From Zarea fungicola (taxonomy: Eukaryota; Ascomycota; Sordariomycetes; Hypocreales; Cordycipitaceae), in NCBI GenBank assembly GCA_900169235.1, contig FWCC01000231.1:1-47407 (forward strand): a stretch of DNA of 47,407 bases, read 5' to 3'. Below the pieces are notes generated by a model. That model had not been told where the DNA came from, ran no database searches, and worked only from the letters and a program-made list of their open reading frames with translations. The position numbers and the translations under genes are program-made. This document shows positions 20,190 through 31,422 of this stretch, in pieces (position 1 is the stretch's first letter; the number at the start of each line of letters is the position of its first letter).

Positions 20190-21530
20190 CTACTGCTCTC
20201 GCGCAGTGCTGGAGCCGTGCTCCTGATGGTGTTGCTGTTCCTCGTTGTGGCCATCCCCGCAGCTCCCCCAGCCCCATGGCATCCAGCTTCCGGCACCACC
20301 GCCGCCGCTCGGCACATTGCGCCGACGCATGGTAAGGTCCTCCTCCGCGCCGCTGTCGGCCTCAATCTTTTCAAAATCGCCTTCACTTCGGCTCTTGCTG
20401 AGGGCGCTGAGCATGCTGAGTCCGCTGGGCGGTCGCGGCGTCGGTCCGGATTCGGGAGAGTATGATGACCCGTCAAAGGCGCCGGGCGCGCCCTGTCTGG
20501 GAGTTGCAGTTGCAGTTGAGGCGCTGTCTTGTTGCTGGATCTGCTGCGCCTCGCGATCGAGGGCGGCCAACACGTAATTGAGACGCTCTCTTTGAATGTC
20601 AATGAAGCTCATCTTCTCGCCAGAGTCGCGCAGGTGCTCCGGGATCAAATGGCCCGACGCCGTCATATCCCTGGCAGTGGAGGAGGAAGAAGGAGCACCG
20701 CCGGCTGCGTTTCTAGAAGCGGCGCTGCTGGCGGCCGCCACGGCGCTGGACAAGAGGCTGTAAAAGTCGCTTCCACCTTGGCTACCGCCGCTGCTACCGG
20801 CACCGCTGCCGACGCCTCCTGGTGCAGCAGCTGGAGCGGCCCAGCTCGGCGTGGGAATGCTAAACCTGGCGAGGAGGGATTGCGTGTAGCCCTGCGCGCC
20901 GACATTTTCGGGGACTGGTGGCGAGGGCTCTGCAGGCGGGAGGCCAAGCAAATTTTCTCGAACATAGTTGATGGCCTGGCGCAAGTAGGTGAGCCCCGTG
21001 GACTTGAGGCGCTCATGCGAGCCGGCAATAAACTCGTCGATTTGCGTTTCATTATCCTGTAGGAAGGGGTGGACATATTTCTCGTATAGAACACGAGCGC
21101 CCTGTGTTTGTGGTAGGATGAGATATAAGAGGAATAGGAGACGAAAGTATCCATAAAACGGTATCCTAGAGAGAGAAGGAAGAAAAGAAAAGAGGTTCAT
21201 GTTAGCATAGAATGGGTGGCCAGTTGTCAGGGCGGGCGGGTACCAACCAAGTGACAATGAATGACACCCACGATTCGGCCAAGAGGCAACAGCTAAAGAC
21301 GACCCAGTACATGAGCCATGGTGTCAACTGTGCGGGGTCGGAGGTTTTGAGAGCTTTATAGGAGGCAAAGATTGGGAATAGAAATGAAGCTACAGAGCTG
21401 TGGTTGAAAGTGTTATTAGTGACATGTTGCGCGGAAGGAAGCAGACGAACTGGCACGGCAGAGACAAAAGGCGCGGGGCAAACGGGACGAGGCAGACGTA
21501 CCATAGCAGCATAGCAGGCAAGTCAAACAT
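20190..21530 (-). CDS. long Yop1/REEP/HVA22 (TB2/DP1) family ER membrane-shaping protein (3 exons)
   Basis: Minus-strand exons are 21530-21502, 21397-21248 and 21165-20190, giving 384 aa. The TB2/DP1/HVA22 domain occupies about residues 10-105: FLFPIFASYKAL, LTPWLMYWVVFS, two hydrophobic hairpins, then VTWIPFYGYFRLLFLLYLILPQTQGARVLYEKYVHPFL. Proteins of this family insert hairpins in the ER membrane and bend it into tubules. Yeast Yop1 is 180 aa; the extra ~270 residues here are disordered, rich in S, A, G and Q. The tail contains one DIQRERLNYVLAALDREAQQ helix. Filamentous fungi commonly have a short Yop1 and a longer paralogue, and this would be the latter. The second donor (GTTGGT) is unusual but is the one that restores the conserved W-I-P-F-Y; a GTACCC two codons on would break frame. 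Confidence 0.88.
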
Positions 21531-22761
21531 GGCGGGCAGGTCGGTAGGAGCGGCGCAAAGGTGTTGAAATAAAAGTGTATAAAATCCAGCAGTGATGGGA
21601 ATCTAGAAAAGGCAGACCATGTGTGCTTTGCGCCTTTGAAGAAACGTGACGGACGACGAGGCGAGTGGGTGGTTTATCGGCAGGGTGTCTCGGGGACGGC
21701 AGCTGACATATATCTTGAGACTTGCTTGAGTGGCGGTGGTGCTGTGCTGGCTGGGCAGCAAACAGTTGGGCAGTTGAGGTCTGTCGCAAAGAAGCCAGCT
21801 CACTTGATGACACGGATCGATAAGAGAGAAAATAGAGGCCAGGTGGAGGAGTTGAATAGGCGGGTGTTTCGAGATGGAGGTGGAGGAGTTGAGTAGAGAG
21901 TTACGTGGGTGTGGTTTTGGGGTATGCTAGTGTGAGTGTGAGTGTGAGTGAGGTGAGCGAGAGCCTCAAGCCAGGCTCTATCTAACCTGAAGCAAGCCTC
22001 GCGGAAAGCAAGCACAGGCGACTTTTGCCGGGTGCCTTGTAACGGATTGGCGGGGTTATAGCGGGCAATCGACAGTGGTTACTGGCAGCCTGTCAGTGTT
22101 GAGTGGGAGGCTGCAAGGGACTGGCTGCTGCAGCCCACTAAACAAGGCACGCGGGCAACGTCCTACAGGCTAAAAAAAGAGCTACACCCACTGTACGGCG
22201 CTGCAGGGCGACCCGGGATCCCTGTAAGAGGCTGTAGAGGCTCCATAATGGCGGCTTCCTCAAACCTCCCACGTCATTGTGCACGCGTGACCCTGTCTTG
22301 CCTTCCCTTGTCTTTCTGACTGATTTGGTGAGAGCCTTTCGCAAGCGTTATTCATCTGAAATAAACTCGAGGACACACCTGTGAAACAGAAAATTGCATA
22401 TATGCATATATGCATTTATGTATTTACTCTCGGCTTCGGCGACCATGTACAAAGGGCATCTCCCACACAGCAAACAGACACGGCACAACCAGACATAAAC
22501 ACCACCATGATGAATCAACTCGACAAATTTGTCTTCTTAGTTACCAACATAATGTGGCTGCCTACACGGACCACCACGCCGTGATTGCCGAATCACCACA
22601 AACCAGCCAAAAGACGCGACGCTGTCTACGACGCAGCCTACGACGCATACAACTATACAAACGGACCATCTGGCATCTTTGTTGCAGACACATCATCATC
22701 TCCATTCTGTGCTAATATACATGCAATGACATGACCAAAATGGCAGACACCACCCACCCAA
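21531..22761. other. promoter region of the Yop1-like gene and 3' flank of the MetE-like gene
   Basis: No gene is supported. A GTGTGAGTGTGAGTGTGAGTGAG purine/GT repeat lies at about 21930-21952. A perfect 20-bp palindrome of TGCATATA type is at 22395-22414. Small open frames have no domain. Confidence 0.45.
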
Positions 22762-23940
22762 TCACGGCCACAGCTCTTTGGCAATCTCCTGCACCAGCTT
22801 CAACTTGGCAAACATCCTCTCCTCCGTCATCCCATCCGCCCCCACCGCTACACTCGCAAATCCGCATTGCGGACTGATGCCCACCCTGTCCATGGCCTCG
22901 TCCACGCTGACCTCCTGCCCATTCGCAATAATCCGTGCCGCCTCCACCACCCGCTGCTTGACCGCGTCTTTATCCTCGAGCGCCGGGTCCTTTGTCGTCA
23001 CCACACCCAGCACCACATTCTTGCCCCGCGGCAAATGACGGAGCGGCTCGAACCCCCCCGACCGCTCGTCGTCGTACTCGAGGAAAAACGTGTCATAGTC
23101 GAGCGTCGCAAAGAAGCGCTCCGCAATGCGCTCGTACGATCCCTGGCTGAAATGCATCGACTTGGCAAAGTTGCCCCGGCAGATGTGCAGCCCAATGTGC
23201 ATGTCGGAAGGACGCCTGGCGATGCAGTCGTTGTGCGCCTTTAGATACTGCCCAAACAGCGCCTCCGGGTCCTCGCCGTCCGCCGTCAGCGAGCGAATCA
23301 TTTCGTCCGAGCAGAAATACGCCAGCGTCGGGTCGTCAATCTGCAGGTTGCGCAGGCCCTCGTCGTACAGCGCCTGAATCTCCTCCTGGTACGCCGCCGC
23401 CAGATCCGCAAAGAAGGCTTCGTCGCTGCTGTACGCCTCGGCGCTGTAGCACCTGCCTCGGGCGAGACGTAGATGAAAGTAGCACGGCGGCGGCATCGTA
23501 AACTTGCATGTCGCCCATTCGCTCCGGGGTAACGTATCGCGCAGCATCTTCCAACTGTCGACGTACGGGCTCGTGCGCCGCGTAATCTTGCCCACGCACA
23601 CGGCCGCCATGGGATACTGCTTGCCCGCCCTTTGCAGCGCGGCAATGGGTGGCGCAGACACCCGGGCGAGCTCCCATGGCACGGGGCTGACCTCGTGGAA
23701 GCCCTCGAGCTTCTCAAAGAAGCCTGAGAAATAGTATTTGCGATCAAACTCGCCCGAGGATATGGCACGCACGCCATGCGCCGTCTGCTTCTGGACAATG
23801 TCCGCAATGGCTGCCTTTTGAACGGCGTGTAAGTCGGCCGCCGAGAGGCTGCCCTGGTCGGCCTGGGCCTGTGCCTCTGACAGCAAGGCCGGGCGGATCA
23901 GCGATCCGATGTGATCAGCATGAAATGGAAGTCTAACCAT
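22762..23940 (-). CDS. MetE-like cobalamin-independent methyltransferase (single exon)
   Basis: An uninterrupted 392-codon gene. It belongs to the UROD/MetE-like superfamily (methionine synthase II C-terminal barrel, PF01717 type). The N-terminus FHADHIGSLIRP matches the family's phosphate/substrate loop. The zinc ligands expected from MetE are all present: His252 and Cys254 (GLHICRGN), Glu288 (FFLEYD) and Cys359 (ISPQCGFAS). IDDPTLAYF at 201-209 matches the D-E/D-P segment. At 392 aa it equals the single-barrel bacterial YxjG/YxjH-like proteins rather than the ~760-aa two-barrel MetE that makes methionine from methyl-tetrahydrofolate in fungi, so the methyl donor or substrate is not established. 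The start follows a short A-rich leader. Lack of introns contrasts with neighbours. Confidence 0.88.
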   Translation of the reverse strand: MVRLPFHADHIGSLIRPALLSEAQAQADQGSLSAADLHAVQKAAIADIVQKQTAHGVRAISSGEFDRKYYFSGFFEKLEGFHEVSPVPWELARVSAPPIAALQRAGKQYPMAAVCVGKITRRTSPYVDSWKMLRDTLPRSEWATCKFTMPPPCYFHLRLARGRCYSAEAYSSDEAFFADLAAAYQEEIQALYDEGLRNLQIDDPTLAYFCSDEMIRSLTADGEDPEALFGQYLKAHNDCIARRPSDMHIGLHICRGNFAKSMHFSQGSYERIAERFFATLDYDTFFLEYDDERSGGFEPLRHLPRGKNVVLGVVTTKDPALEDKDAVKQRVVEAARIIANGQEVSVDEAMDRVGISPQCGFASVAVGADGMTEERMFAKLKLVQEIAKELWP

Positions 23941-24495
23941 TGCAACAAAGATTTATAATGTTTTCGTTTTTTTTTATAAAAAAAAAAGATTAAAAATGGT
24001 CTGTTGAAACAGCGTCCTAAGCAAATACGGCAAGCAAGAATACTTAATGCTGGTCATCTACGTACTTCTACTGTAATACATGTGCCATTTATACAAACTC
24101 TGGCAGCCCCTCCTCCACATAGTTATATAATGCAAGATCTACGCGGGGTGAATCTGCCGAAGCGGGGGAGAGCCGTTTAAGTTGCAAGCCCGCTGACCGG
24201 CACTTGAGCGCGGCACTCCCCAAATAAGTTATCTACGTTTTTTTTTTGTTCCTGTAACAGCATGCCATGTAAATGAGCCTTCTCAGCCACTCTACACCTT
24301 CCTCAGCTCCCAATCTATTGTACGTCTGGCCGGCAGTCACATAGGACTTGGCCCGGCCGGCCCGGCCGGAGACGGCTGTGGGGAAGCTCTGCGGCCAGCA
24401 ATAACCAGCCACTTCTGCGCGAATACAATATGATTGCTGGAAGAAACCGAGATAAAGGCTAGGGTACGACGAGCAATAAACCCACCGAGAAGAAA
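23941..24495. other. promoter side of the MetE-like gene, with CCCGGCCGG direct repeat
   Basis: No gene is supported. A/T-rich sequence at 23965-23995 precedes the MetE-like start on the minus strand. A 9-bp unit CCCGGCCGG occurs twice in tandem at 24352-24369 and forms a self-complementary GC-rich block. Confidence 0.45.
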
Positions 24496-24969
24496 TTAGA
24501 TGTGATGAAAATAATCATGTTGCGTGTTGTGTTCTATCAGATGTGTCGTACTTGGAGCAAGTACACCAGCTATAAGGGCTGTGCAGATTGAAGGGAGAAT
24601 GTCAGCGGGGGAGAACGTGAGAGAAATTTGAGAGGCAGAGACGGGAAGAGAAAGTCGGCATGAGAAAGACGAGATTGGAGAGAGATCATCAGAGGGAGTC
24701 CAGCTACAGATAGCATCATTGTTTAGAATCACAGATTCTCCATCTCTTTTGCTGCGCTTGTTGAGTTTCCTAAAAAAGAAAATTCAATGAACGCGTCCAA
24801 CCCAACGATGGCCAAAAACAGCAGAATTGAGACGTCAGACTACCATTTTTTGTTAAAATTACACTGACACAGGAAGAAACCTTTAGGAATTGCTGAGCCA
24901 AAATCAACAAAGTCTCGTTTACCAGCTTTGAAGAAAAACAAAGGCCCGACAGCGCAGCTTCTTCATCAT
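24496..24969 (-). CDS. possible two-exon small gene, unrecognised
   Basis: A tentative model joins 24969-24923 and 24769-24496 on the minus strand (106 aa). The 153-nt intron starts GTAAAC and ends TTTTTTAG, and phase matches (TG|G). The product begins with a basic stretch (MMKKLRCRAFVFLQSW, KLNKRSKRDGE) and continues S/P/L-rich. Frame continuity across a plausible intron is the only support. There is no domain, and the downstream half is the translation of a pyrimidine-rich tract. It may equally be chance. Confidence 0.22.
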
Positions 24970-27082
24970 AAGCGAAGTCCTGATCACAAGGTTTTTGTCG
25001 CGGCGAGGAATGCAAAAATACCCACCACGCGTTATGCCTCCACTGTCCTTCTCTCACAAGGCTAGAGCAATCGATATTGGCCCAAGACAATCTTGCCATT
25101 TTCTGGTTTTTATTTCCTTTCAAATTCGCACACTCTAAATACTAACCTTGGATTGGATCGTAAACGTATGATTGAGGACATTGTTATTTGCGTACTGTTT
25201 GTGAATATTTGCGTTGAATGTATTGCTGCTGCGTATGTTCAGAGTAGTCCAATGTCTCGAATGTCATTCTCCGCTCGCTAGGGCTCAGATCAAGGAGTTC
25301 GGGGCTTTACATGGGCTGGCATGGATGAATTTGACAGGGATGGACTGAAATAGACCTTTGGACGGTGCAGCCGGCGAGGAGCCGACGGCCCATGTTCCGA
25401 AGGGAGAGTCTAGGCACTGTCGCTAGCCCTGCAGACCGGTCGATTCGCCTTTGCTATGTCCTCCCTGGCGTTGCCGGCTTGAGCAGCAACTAAAATTATG
25501 ATCATATGGTATACAACTACGCCTTAGGTAGCTTATGATATTGCAATTACAGGAGGCTTACTGCAATACCTATTTCATAACATTGAGCTCTTGTTATGTT
25601 GAATGTTATTTTCCAACGCGTTGAAGCCTGTAATATTGATGATGGCATCAAATGAGACAGTTTTTGACCATAACCAGTACTTTGGTTTGCCACAAGTGGG
25701 GCTGATCAGTATCCTCTCGTCTTGTGTAGGCCTGGAATATGACGAGTAGAAATGTACGTGTAGACAGAAGAGATTATGCATTCTGAGCGTCAAGACAAAA
25801 AAACAATAAACGTAAAAGGCATCCAGCCAACAGCGTTGCCTTTACAAGTAATCAACATAGGAGATATTGGTACTGATACAAAGCTAAAATTCTAAATAGT
25901 TTAATCACTATTATTAAAAAATTTATTATTGAGCCTATGACGTTGAAAAATGACACATAAAGGTAAACTTAAGCAGCTGGACGCCTACCCTACAGACAAC
26001 CAACGGCTGACGCGAAACTCGATGCCATCTCCACAATGTCTCAGATGCTTCGCGTCACCCACAACGCATGACAGCACGGCGTGGGGCGCTGGATAGAACG
26101 CAGGTTATTTGCACTGCATCCACAGTCTATGAGATATTGCAAAGAAAACAAAGAACGGGAGCGCGGATGAAGCGACACATTGGACTTTAATCTCCCGGCT
26201 GGTATGCCCATCCGCCCAACTAGATCCTCATGATCATTACAGATACGGGATGAAGGATGGCTTTGCTAACTTCTCAACCCATACAGTCAGTAATTTAGAC
26301 TCTATGTAGGCAGGTACAAGGTGAGACCTACAACAGAGTGACATTCGTGGCGATGGTGCAGGACGTTTGCCCAACGAACGACAGATGCAGCGGGCCATCG
26401 GCCAGCCCCAGCCCCGTCACAGACAAGCTTCCAAAACAGGAAAAACCAAAACATTCAAGTTACTTCTCGTACGTAATATCGCAACTGCATCTAAAGCTAC
26501 TGAGCCCATTTATATTGGACCATTGCAGTATCCTTCGCATCAGGTTGAGCTCAGACAAGGCTCGAGTATCATTCATGCATGACCGAATCAAGCAGGCAGC
26601 ATTGCAATGAATCAATTGATCCTAATCGCGGAGTAACTATATGGTCGTAATCACACTAGCAAAGGTAAAGCTAGAAGAGTACGGCCGAGAAAAGTAGTTC
26701 GCGTTCTGGCTGTTGACTGCAAACCCACCACTGGAATTTTCCTCTTCAGTACCAAAGTGGGCAAAACATACCCGTCTGTCTCACAACGACCCAACCACTT
26801 CTGTTTATTTCCCTCCAAGGCTACTCTTCACAAAAGAGATTAGTCCACGGCAATGTGAGACAAAACAAGGCCGCTGTCATGCTCCATCTGCCCCGTCTGC
26901 CCGCAAAACAGCCAACATTCTTCAGCAAAGATCCACAGACTCTCGTACCATGATAGGGCAGGCATTCAACGAAGAAAGCAGACATGTCTATGGAGAAAGG
27001 GGGGCAGGAGGAGAGGAGAATAACAACAGAAAGGCGGACAATCTACGGATCTGCGCCTCGAACTACCTACCGCCGATTTAGT
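24970..27082. other. gene-poor interval
   Basis: I see no gene. The sequence is A/T-rich between 25490 and 25990, with several oligo-A and oligo-T runs, and more mixed from 26000 to 27080. Short open frames on both strands lack domains, signal peptides and splice partners. It includes the distal promoter of the wall-protein gene. Confidence 0.45.
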
Positions 27083-27090
27083 TATAAATA
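27083..27090 (+). promoter_or_regulatory. TATA box of the wall-protein gene
   Basis: TATAAATA lies 145 bp before the ATG at 27235, followed by a C/T-rich leader (TTTCCTTTCCTCCTCATCCC). This arrangement is typical of strongly expressed fungal cell-wall and secreted-protein genes. Confidence 0.5.
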
Positions 27091-27234
27091 ACGGCCTCGG
27101 AACCGCTCCAGAAGACAGTTTCCTTTCCTCCTCATCCCATTCCCGCATTCGCGATTACATTCATTCACTTCCGGCTCAACGCCTTAGTCACTCTCTAACC
27201 CCCCAACAGCAAAACTAACCCACCTCCTGCCAAG

Positions 27235-28647
27235 ATGCAGATGTCACTCGTTCTCGCCCTCGGCGTGGCCAAGGCGGCCATGGCCACCGAGATGTTCATG
27301 AACGGAACCAACCCGGCTGCTGCCGCTGAATCTGCCGCCGCTCCTGTCGCTGCCGCCAGCCCTGCCGTCTCCGCCGCTGCGGCTGCTGCTGGCGCGCCCG
27401 AGACTGTGGGCGACGGCCAGCTCCTTGGTTGCGGCCCTACCACGGGCCTTACCGGCTTCACGAAGATTGCTGAGTCCAAGTACATGTCGTTCGACCTTTG
27501 CGCTGCCAGCTGTGGCAAGGCCAAGTACTTTGCCGTTGACGACAAGCAGTAAGAACCTACCCAGAACATTCCCGGCGAGCCCTGCTTGTCACTACTAACA
27601 CAGTCTTATAGGACCTGCCACTGCGGTGAGGTTGAACCCACTGATGTCAACAAGGCTGCTTGCGCTGCCGATGTCCCTGCCGCTGCCCCAGCCCCCATTG
27701 CCCGCCGTGGTTATGACTATGACATGTGCACAGTCTATGTCCGCAGCTCCGAGTCCAAGGTTGAGACCAAGTACGAGGTCCATGTCCACACCATCACCGC
27801 CTGCCCTGCCACCGTGACCGACTGCCCAGGCAGCCCAGCCAAGCCCCACGTCACCACCATCACCAAGACCTACACCACCGAGGTCTGCCCCTCGCCCGAG
27901 TGGCACAAGAAGAAGATCATCTGCTACGGTCCCAACTGCGCCCCCGAGTACCCCTGCAAGGGCGCCGACTGCAAGCACGAGCGCGTCATCTGCAAGGGCG
28001 ACTACTGCTGGACCGAGGAGTGCCACGACGATGAGGACTGGAGCAAGCTCGTCATCTACAACAGCGACGACGACTGCCACTATGCCGACAGCTGCTGGGG
28101 TGATGACTGCAACAAGAAGATTGTCTGCTATGACGGCAAGTGCGTCGTTGAGAAGTGCTACGGCGACGAGTGCAAGAAGAACCTGGTCTGCAACGGCGAC
28201 GAATGCCGCTACGTCAAGTGCGACGACGACAACAAGTACTGCCACACCAAGGTCGTCTGCCAGGCCGGCAAGGACTGCAAGGTCATTGATGTCTGCAAGG
28301 GCGACGACAAGTACACCTGCCCCAAGCCCCCCATGCCCAACTGGAAGCCCGAGCCCCCCAAGACCACTGGCGTCCCCGTCCCCAACTACAACAAGGAGTG
28401 CAAGGGCGACGACTGCGACAAGTACAACAAGGGCTGGAACAAGGAGTGCAACGGCTACGACTGCGAGAACAAGAACAAGGGCTGGAACAAGGAGTGCAAC
28501 GGCTACGACTGCCACAAGCCCGCCCCCGGTGGCACCGCCAGCAGCAGCTACGGCCCTCGCCCTACCATGCCTCCCATGGTTGGCGGTGCTGAGCGCAACG
28601 CTGTCGGTGTTGTCGGTGCCCTTGCCGGCATTGCCCTGCTCCTGTAA
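27235..28647 (+). CDS. WSC-like, cysteine-repeat GPI-anchored cell-wall protein (2 exons)
   Basis: Exons 27235-27548 and 27612-28647 give 449 aa; the 63-nt intron has a textbook TACTAACA branch point. A signal peptide (MQMSLVLALGVAKAAMA) and an Ala-rich linker lead to a WSC-like domain at about 55-125: LGCGPTTGLTGF, then M-S-F-D-L-C-A-x-x-C, YFAVDD, T-C-H-C-G. From ~165 to ~345 runs an unusual array with blocks such as C-x-G-D-x-C, CYDGKCVVEKC, CNGDECRYVKC and acidic DD/DE pairs. A P-rich hinge follows, then a tandem NKGWNKECNGYDC repeat. The C-terminus (AERNAVGVVGALAGIALLL) after small residues is a GPI attachment signal. Location at the wall or plasma membrane is well supported. Glycan or metal binding is inference. 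Confidence 0.88.
28426..28512 (+). repeat. in-frame tandem repeat inside the wall-protein gene
   Basis: Two near-identical copies of a unit starting AACAAGGGCTGGAACAAGG and encoding NKGWNKECNGYDC lie in tandem, separated by GAGAACAAG. Because the units are nearly identical in nucleotides, copy number may vary between strains. Confidence 0.75.
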
Positions 28648-31422
28648 ATGGAGAATCACCACGAGAATGGTGAAGTTCAAGGCAAAGCTTTTCGAACGAT
28701 TTTTTGTTTCCTCAGGCGTATTTTTTTGGTGTGTAAGGGCATAAGGTCAATTCTGGGTTTCCCTTCTTCATTTGGACAATTATTTTTTTGGGTATGCTTT
28801 TTGATGTATCATTTTTATCTCATCAGTGATGTGCAAAAATGCATCTCATATCCAACTTTTTGTACTCTGACTCGAGCGTGAATACAAAACAATTTTTTTT
28901 AAACAAAATAAAAAAAAGGAACACTTTCAGTCGTAATTTTGTAAAGCTTTGTGTCGATGGAACTAATAACAATAAGCGTCCTCTGCTAGTCACATCGACA
29001 ATCTCGATCTACGCCCGCACCCGAAGTGGCAGAGTCCGAACGGCCCACAACGGCAGCTAAATTAAAGGGAAACCGGGAACTAGGTGCATTGCCCCGGCTT
29101 GCTCGCCCCTGCTTTGACTCAATATATCTATATGCAGGCATCACTACTTTTGCAAGGCAATAAATGACTATGCTGCATGCATGTCAAGTGGATCAAATCC
29201 GAATTTTCGGGTCGACTTACAAGGAGTGGCACCCATGCAAGAAGGCTGTGTGATGAGGGGTACGTGGCTCGCTTAGATATAAACTAGGTGGCGTAAAAAG
29301 AGAGAGACTTGCGTCGTGTTTACGCAAAAAGCAGCAATGTTTGTACATTTTTGTTTGGCCGCCTTGTTTGGCTGCCGGCAAAGCAAGCTGTCAGCATCCG
29401 GAGGCGGGGAGCTGCTCATGGCGCACCACCGAATCCGCGGTCCCGGGTCAGTGCAACCGTCGATGATCAGCTTCCGTGGCACGAGGCAGCTATCGCCAGC
29501 TTTTCTAACTATGGCCTTTTCCCTCCCCAAGACATCGTTGTGTAGCGCGGGGGATAGACCACGGAGATGCAGCGACGGGCGCGGGCGGGAAAGCTGAAGA
29601 CGACGGGATGTGGGATCCCGCGAGACATAGAAAAAGGAAACTGAGCATAGAGATGTACAAACATTGAAGCAAACAAGCCTAAATTAATTACAAAAAAAAG
29701 TCTGAGGGAGCCAAGCAGGTGACACCAACGTGGCCAAAAGAGACAGTAACGGAATGATACCGCCATTTTGCCATGTTTGCAAGAAGAGTCTCACGCAGAA
29801 TCAGAAACACGGCATGGACTAAACCGCGAGTACTTTAATTGATGGGTAAATAGTTGTCCGGTGACGATGATTGAGAGACACACCGCGGCCACATGGTACA
29901 CGGAGACGAGGGCGCTCTCGAAAGACCTTTTCAGTTTTCCAATTACCGCGCGATTTTTGTATCGGTTGGCAGACAAGCGATGATGAGCGTTTTATTAACC
30001 TGTTTTGCTTGGCGGCCGTGAGAAAACAAGGGTCTCTGGTGTGAGATAGCTTGGCCCACCGACGGGATGATCCCAATCGAAATGAGCACCAGAGTCACCT
30101 CATTCATGCCCAGGACAGCGCTTAGATTTTGTACAACTATTTCTGTAAAAGCAGCAATGTCATCATCTTCTGCTGTTTTTTCTTCTTCTTTGTTTTGCAA
30201 TTCAGCCGTCACACGTGGCAAACAAAAACCGACGCTTTTTGGCCCCCAAGCTCAGGCTCGAGAAAAAGGCTAACGAATTGTAATGGAAAGGGGACTCTAT
30301 GGGTCTGAAGCATCCAAAAGAAAAAGCAAATAAAAAAAAGCACCACGCAAACGACGGGACCCAAGAACCCGGGACACCCGTAATGAGCTGCCTTCAACCA
30401 GTGGGGGCTGTATTCCGCGTGTCTCTGCCCAAAGTCAACCAAACCACCGAGTTTACTACTTGTCCGGCTTTCCTGCCTTCTCACCGCATCCCATTGTCTT
30501 TTAGGACATCTGCCGGGCCACAGATGCTTGCAGCTCCCCACCCAAAAAGTGCCTGGTTCCACGGACCCGGGTCTGTGACACCAAATTTCCCGGCAGTCTG
30601 GTACTAAGCACCTCCTCCTCCCCCTCGCCTCAAGAGGGGGCAGTTATTAGTCCCAGTTCAGCTCGTCTACGTCTGAAGAAAATCAGCACAACTTAGCGCA
30701 CTCGGAAAGCTAAAACTTTTTTTCAGTGTCTGCTATGATGCTAGTTTCCGCAAAAAACTTTAGAGTTCAATCTACGTATCTTTAAAGGTCAGCTGTGAAA
30801 GCATAACTATTTCAGACGACTTTTTCAACCAAGAACAATCACAGGAGAGACAACTAACTTGCAAGGCTCTTCGGATTGTGAGACTGGCGGCAACAGCACA
30901 GAGCCAAGCCACTGCTCAGACCAAAAGCGCAACTCCATTGCCTCGTGTCTCCTCACACCACTACTGTCTGCAAATACGGGCAGAGTAGGGACAGCTTTCG
31001 AGAAGGAAAAACGGCTGAAAAGCAACCAGGCAAACATAGTACCAGCTTTGCCAATATCTAAAGCGCCCGTTATTGCTCGAGTCAGCACACGAAGCCACCC
31101 CGTCTTTTGCGCCCACAGGCCCACGGGCCACAGTCGCGGGACACCAGCTGTTACATTTCTGGCGAGCTGCAGAGAAAAACAGTACTTGTTAAATCTTTCA
31201 TTGCTGGAAGATAACTAAAATAGTTCTTGTCTCGACTCAGCTTTTGTTTTACACCTGTCATTTTACAAAACGCTTGTCCGCTTTTGTCTTCCGACAACTA
31301 GGTTTATAGTCGAGCTACGTTTCCCATCCGCAGCAACACAAACCCGCAACGCAGCTCCTTTCTTCAAACCGAGATTAGAAGAACACAAACAAAGGCAAAA
31401 TTGAAAATACAGTACGGTGAAT
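28648..31422. other. gene-poor interval between wall-protein and methyltransferase genes
   Basis: The first 300 bp are T-rich 3' UTR-like sequence. The remaining 2.4 kb has no supported gene: open frames on both strands are short, without domains. The last 200 bp before 31423 are A/C-rich (AACACAAACAAAGGC) and look like the leader of the methyltransferase gene. Confidence 0.45.

Noticed and set aside
27595..28680. A 361-codon open frame on the minus strand, opposite the wall-protein gene
   Set aside because: It is the mirror of a C-ending, repeat-rich coding exon; the product is almost only V, A, L, G and D with no domain.
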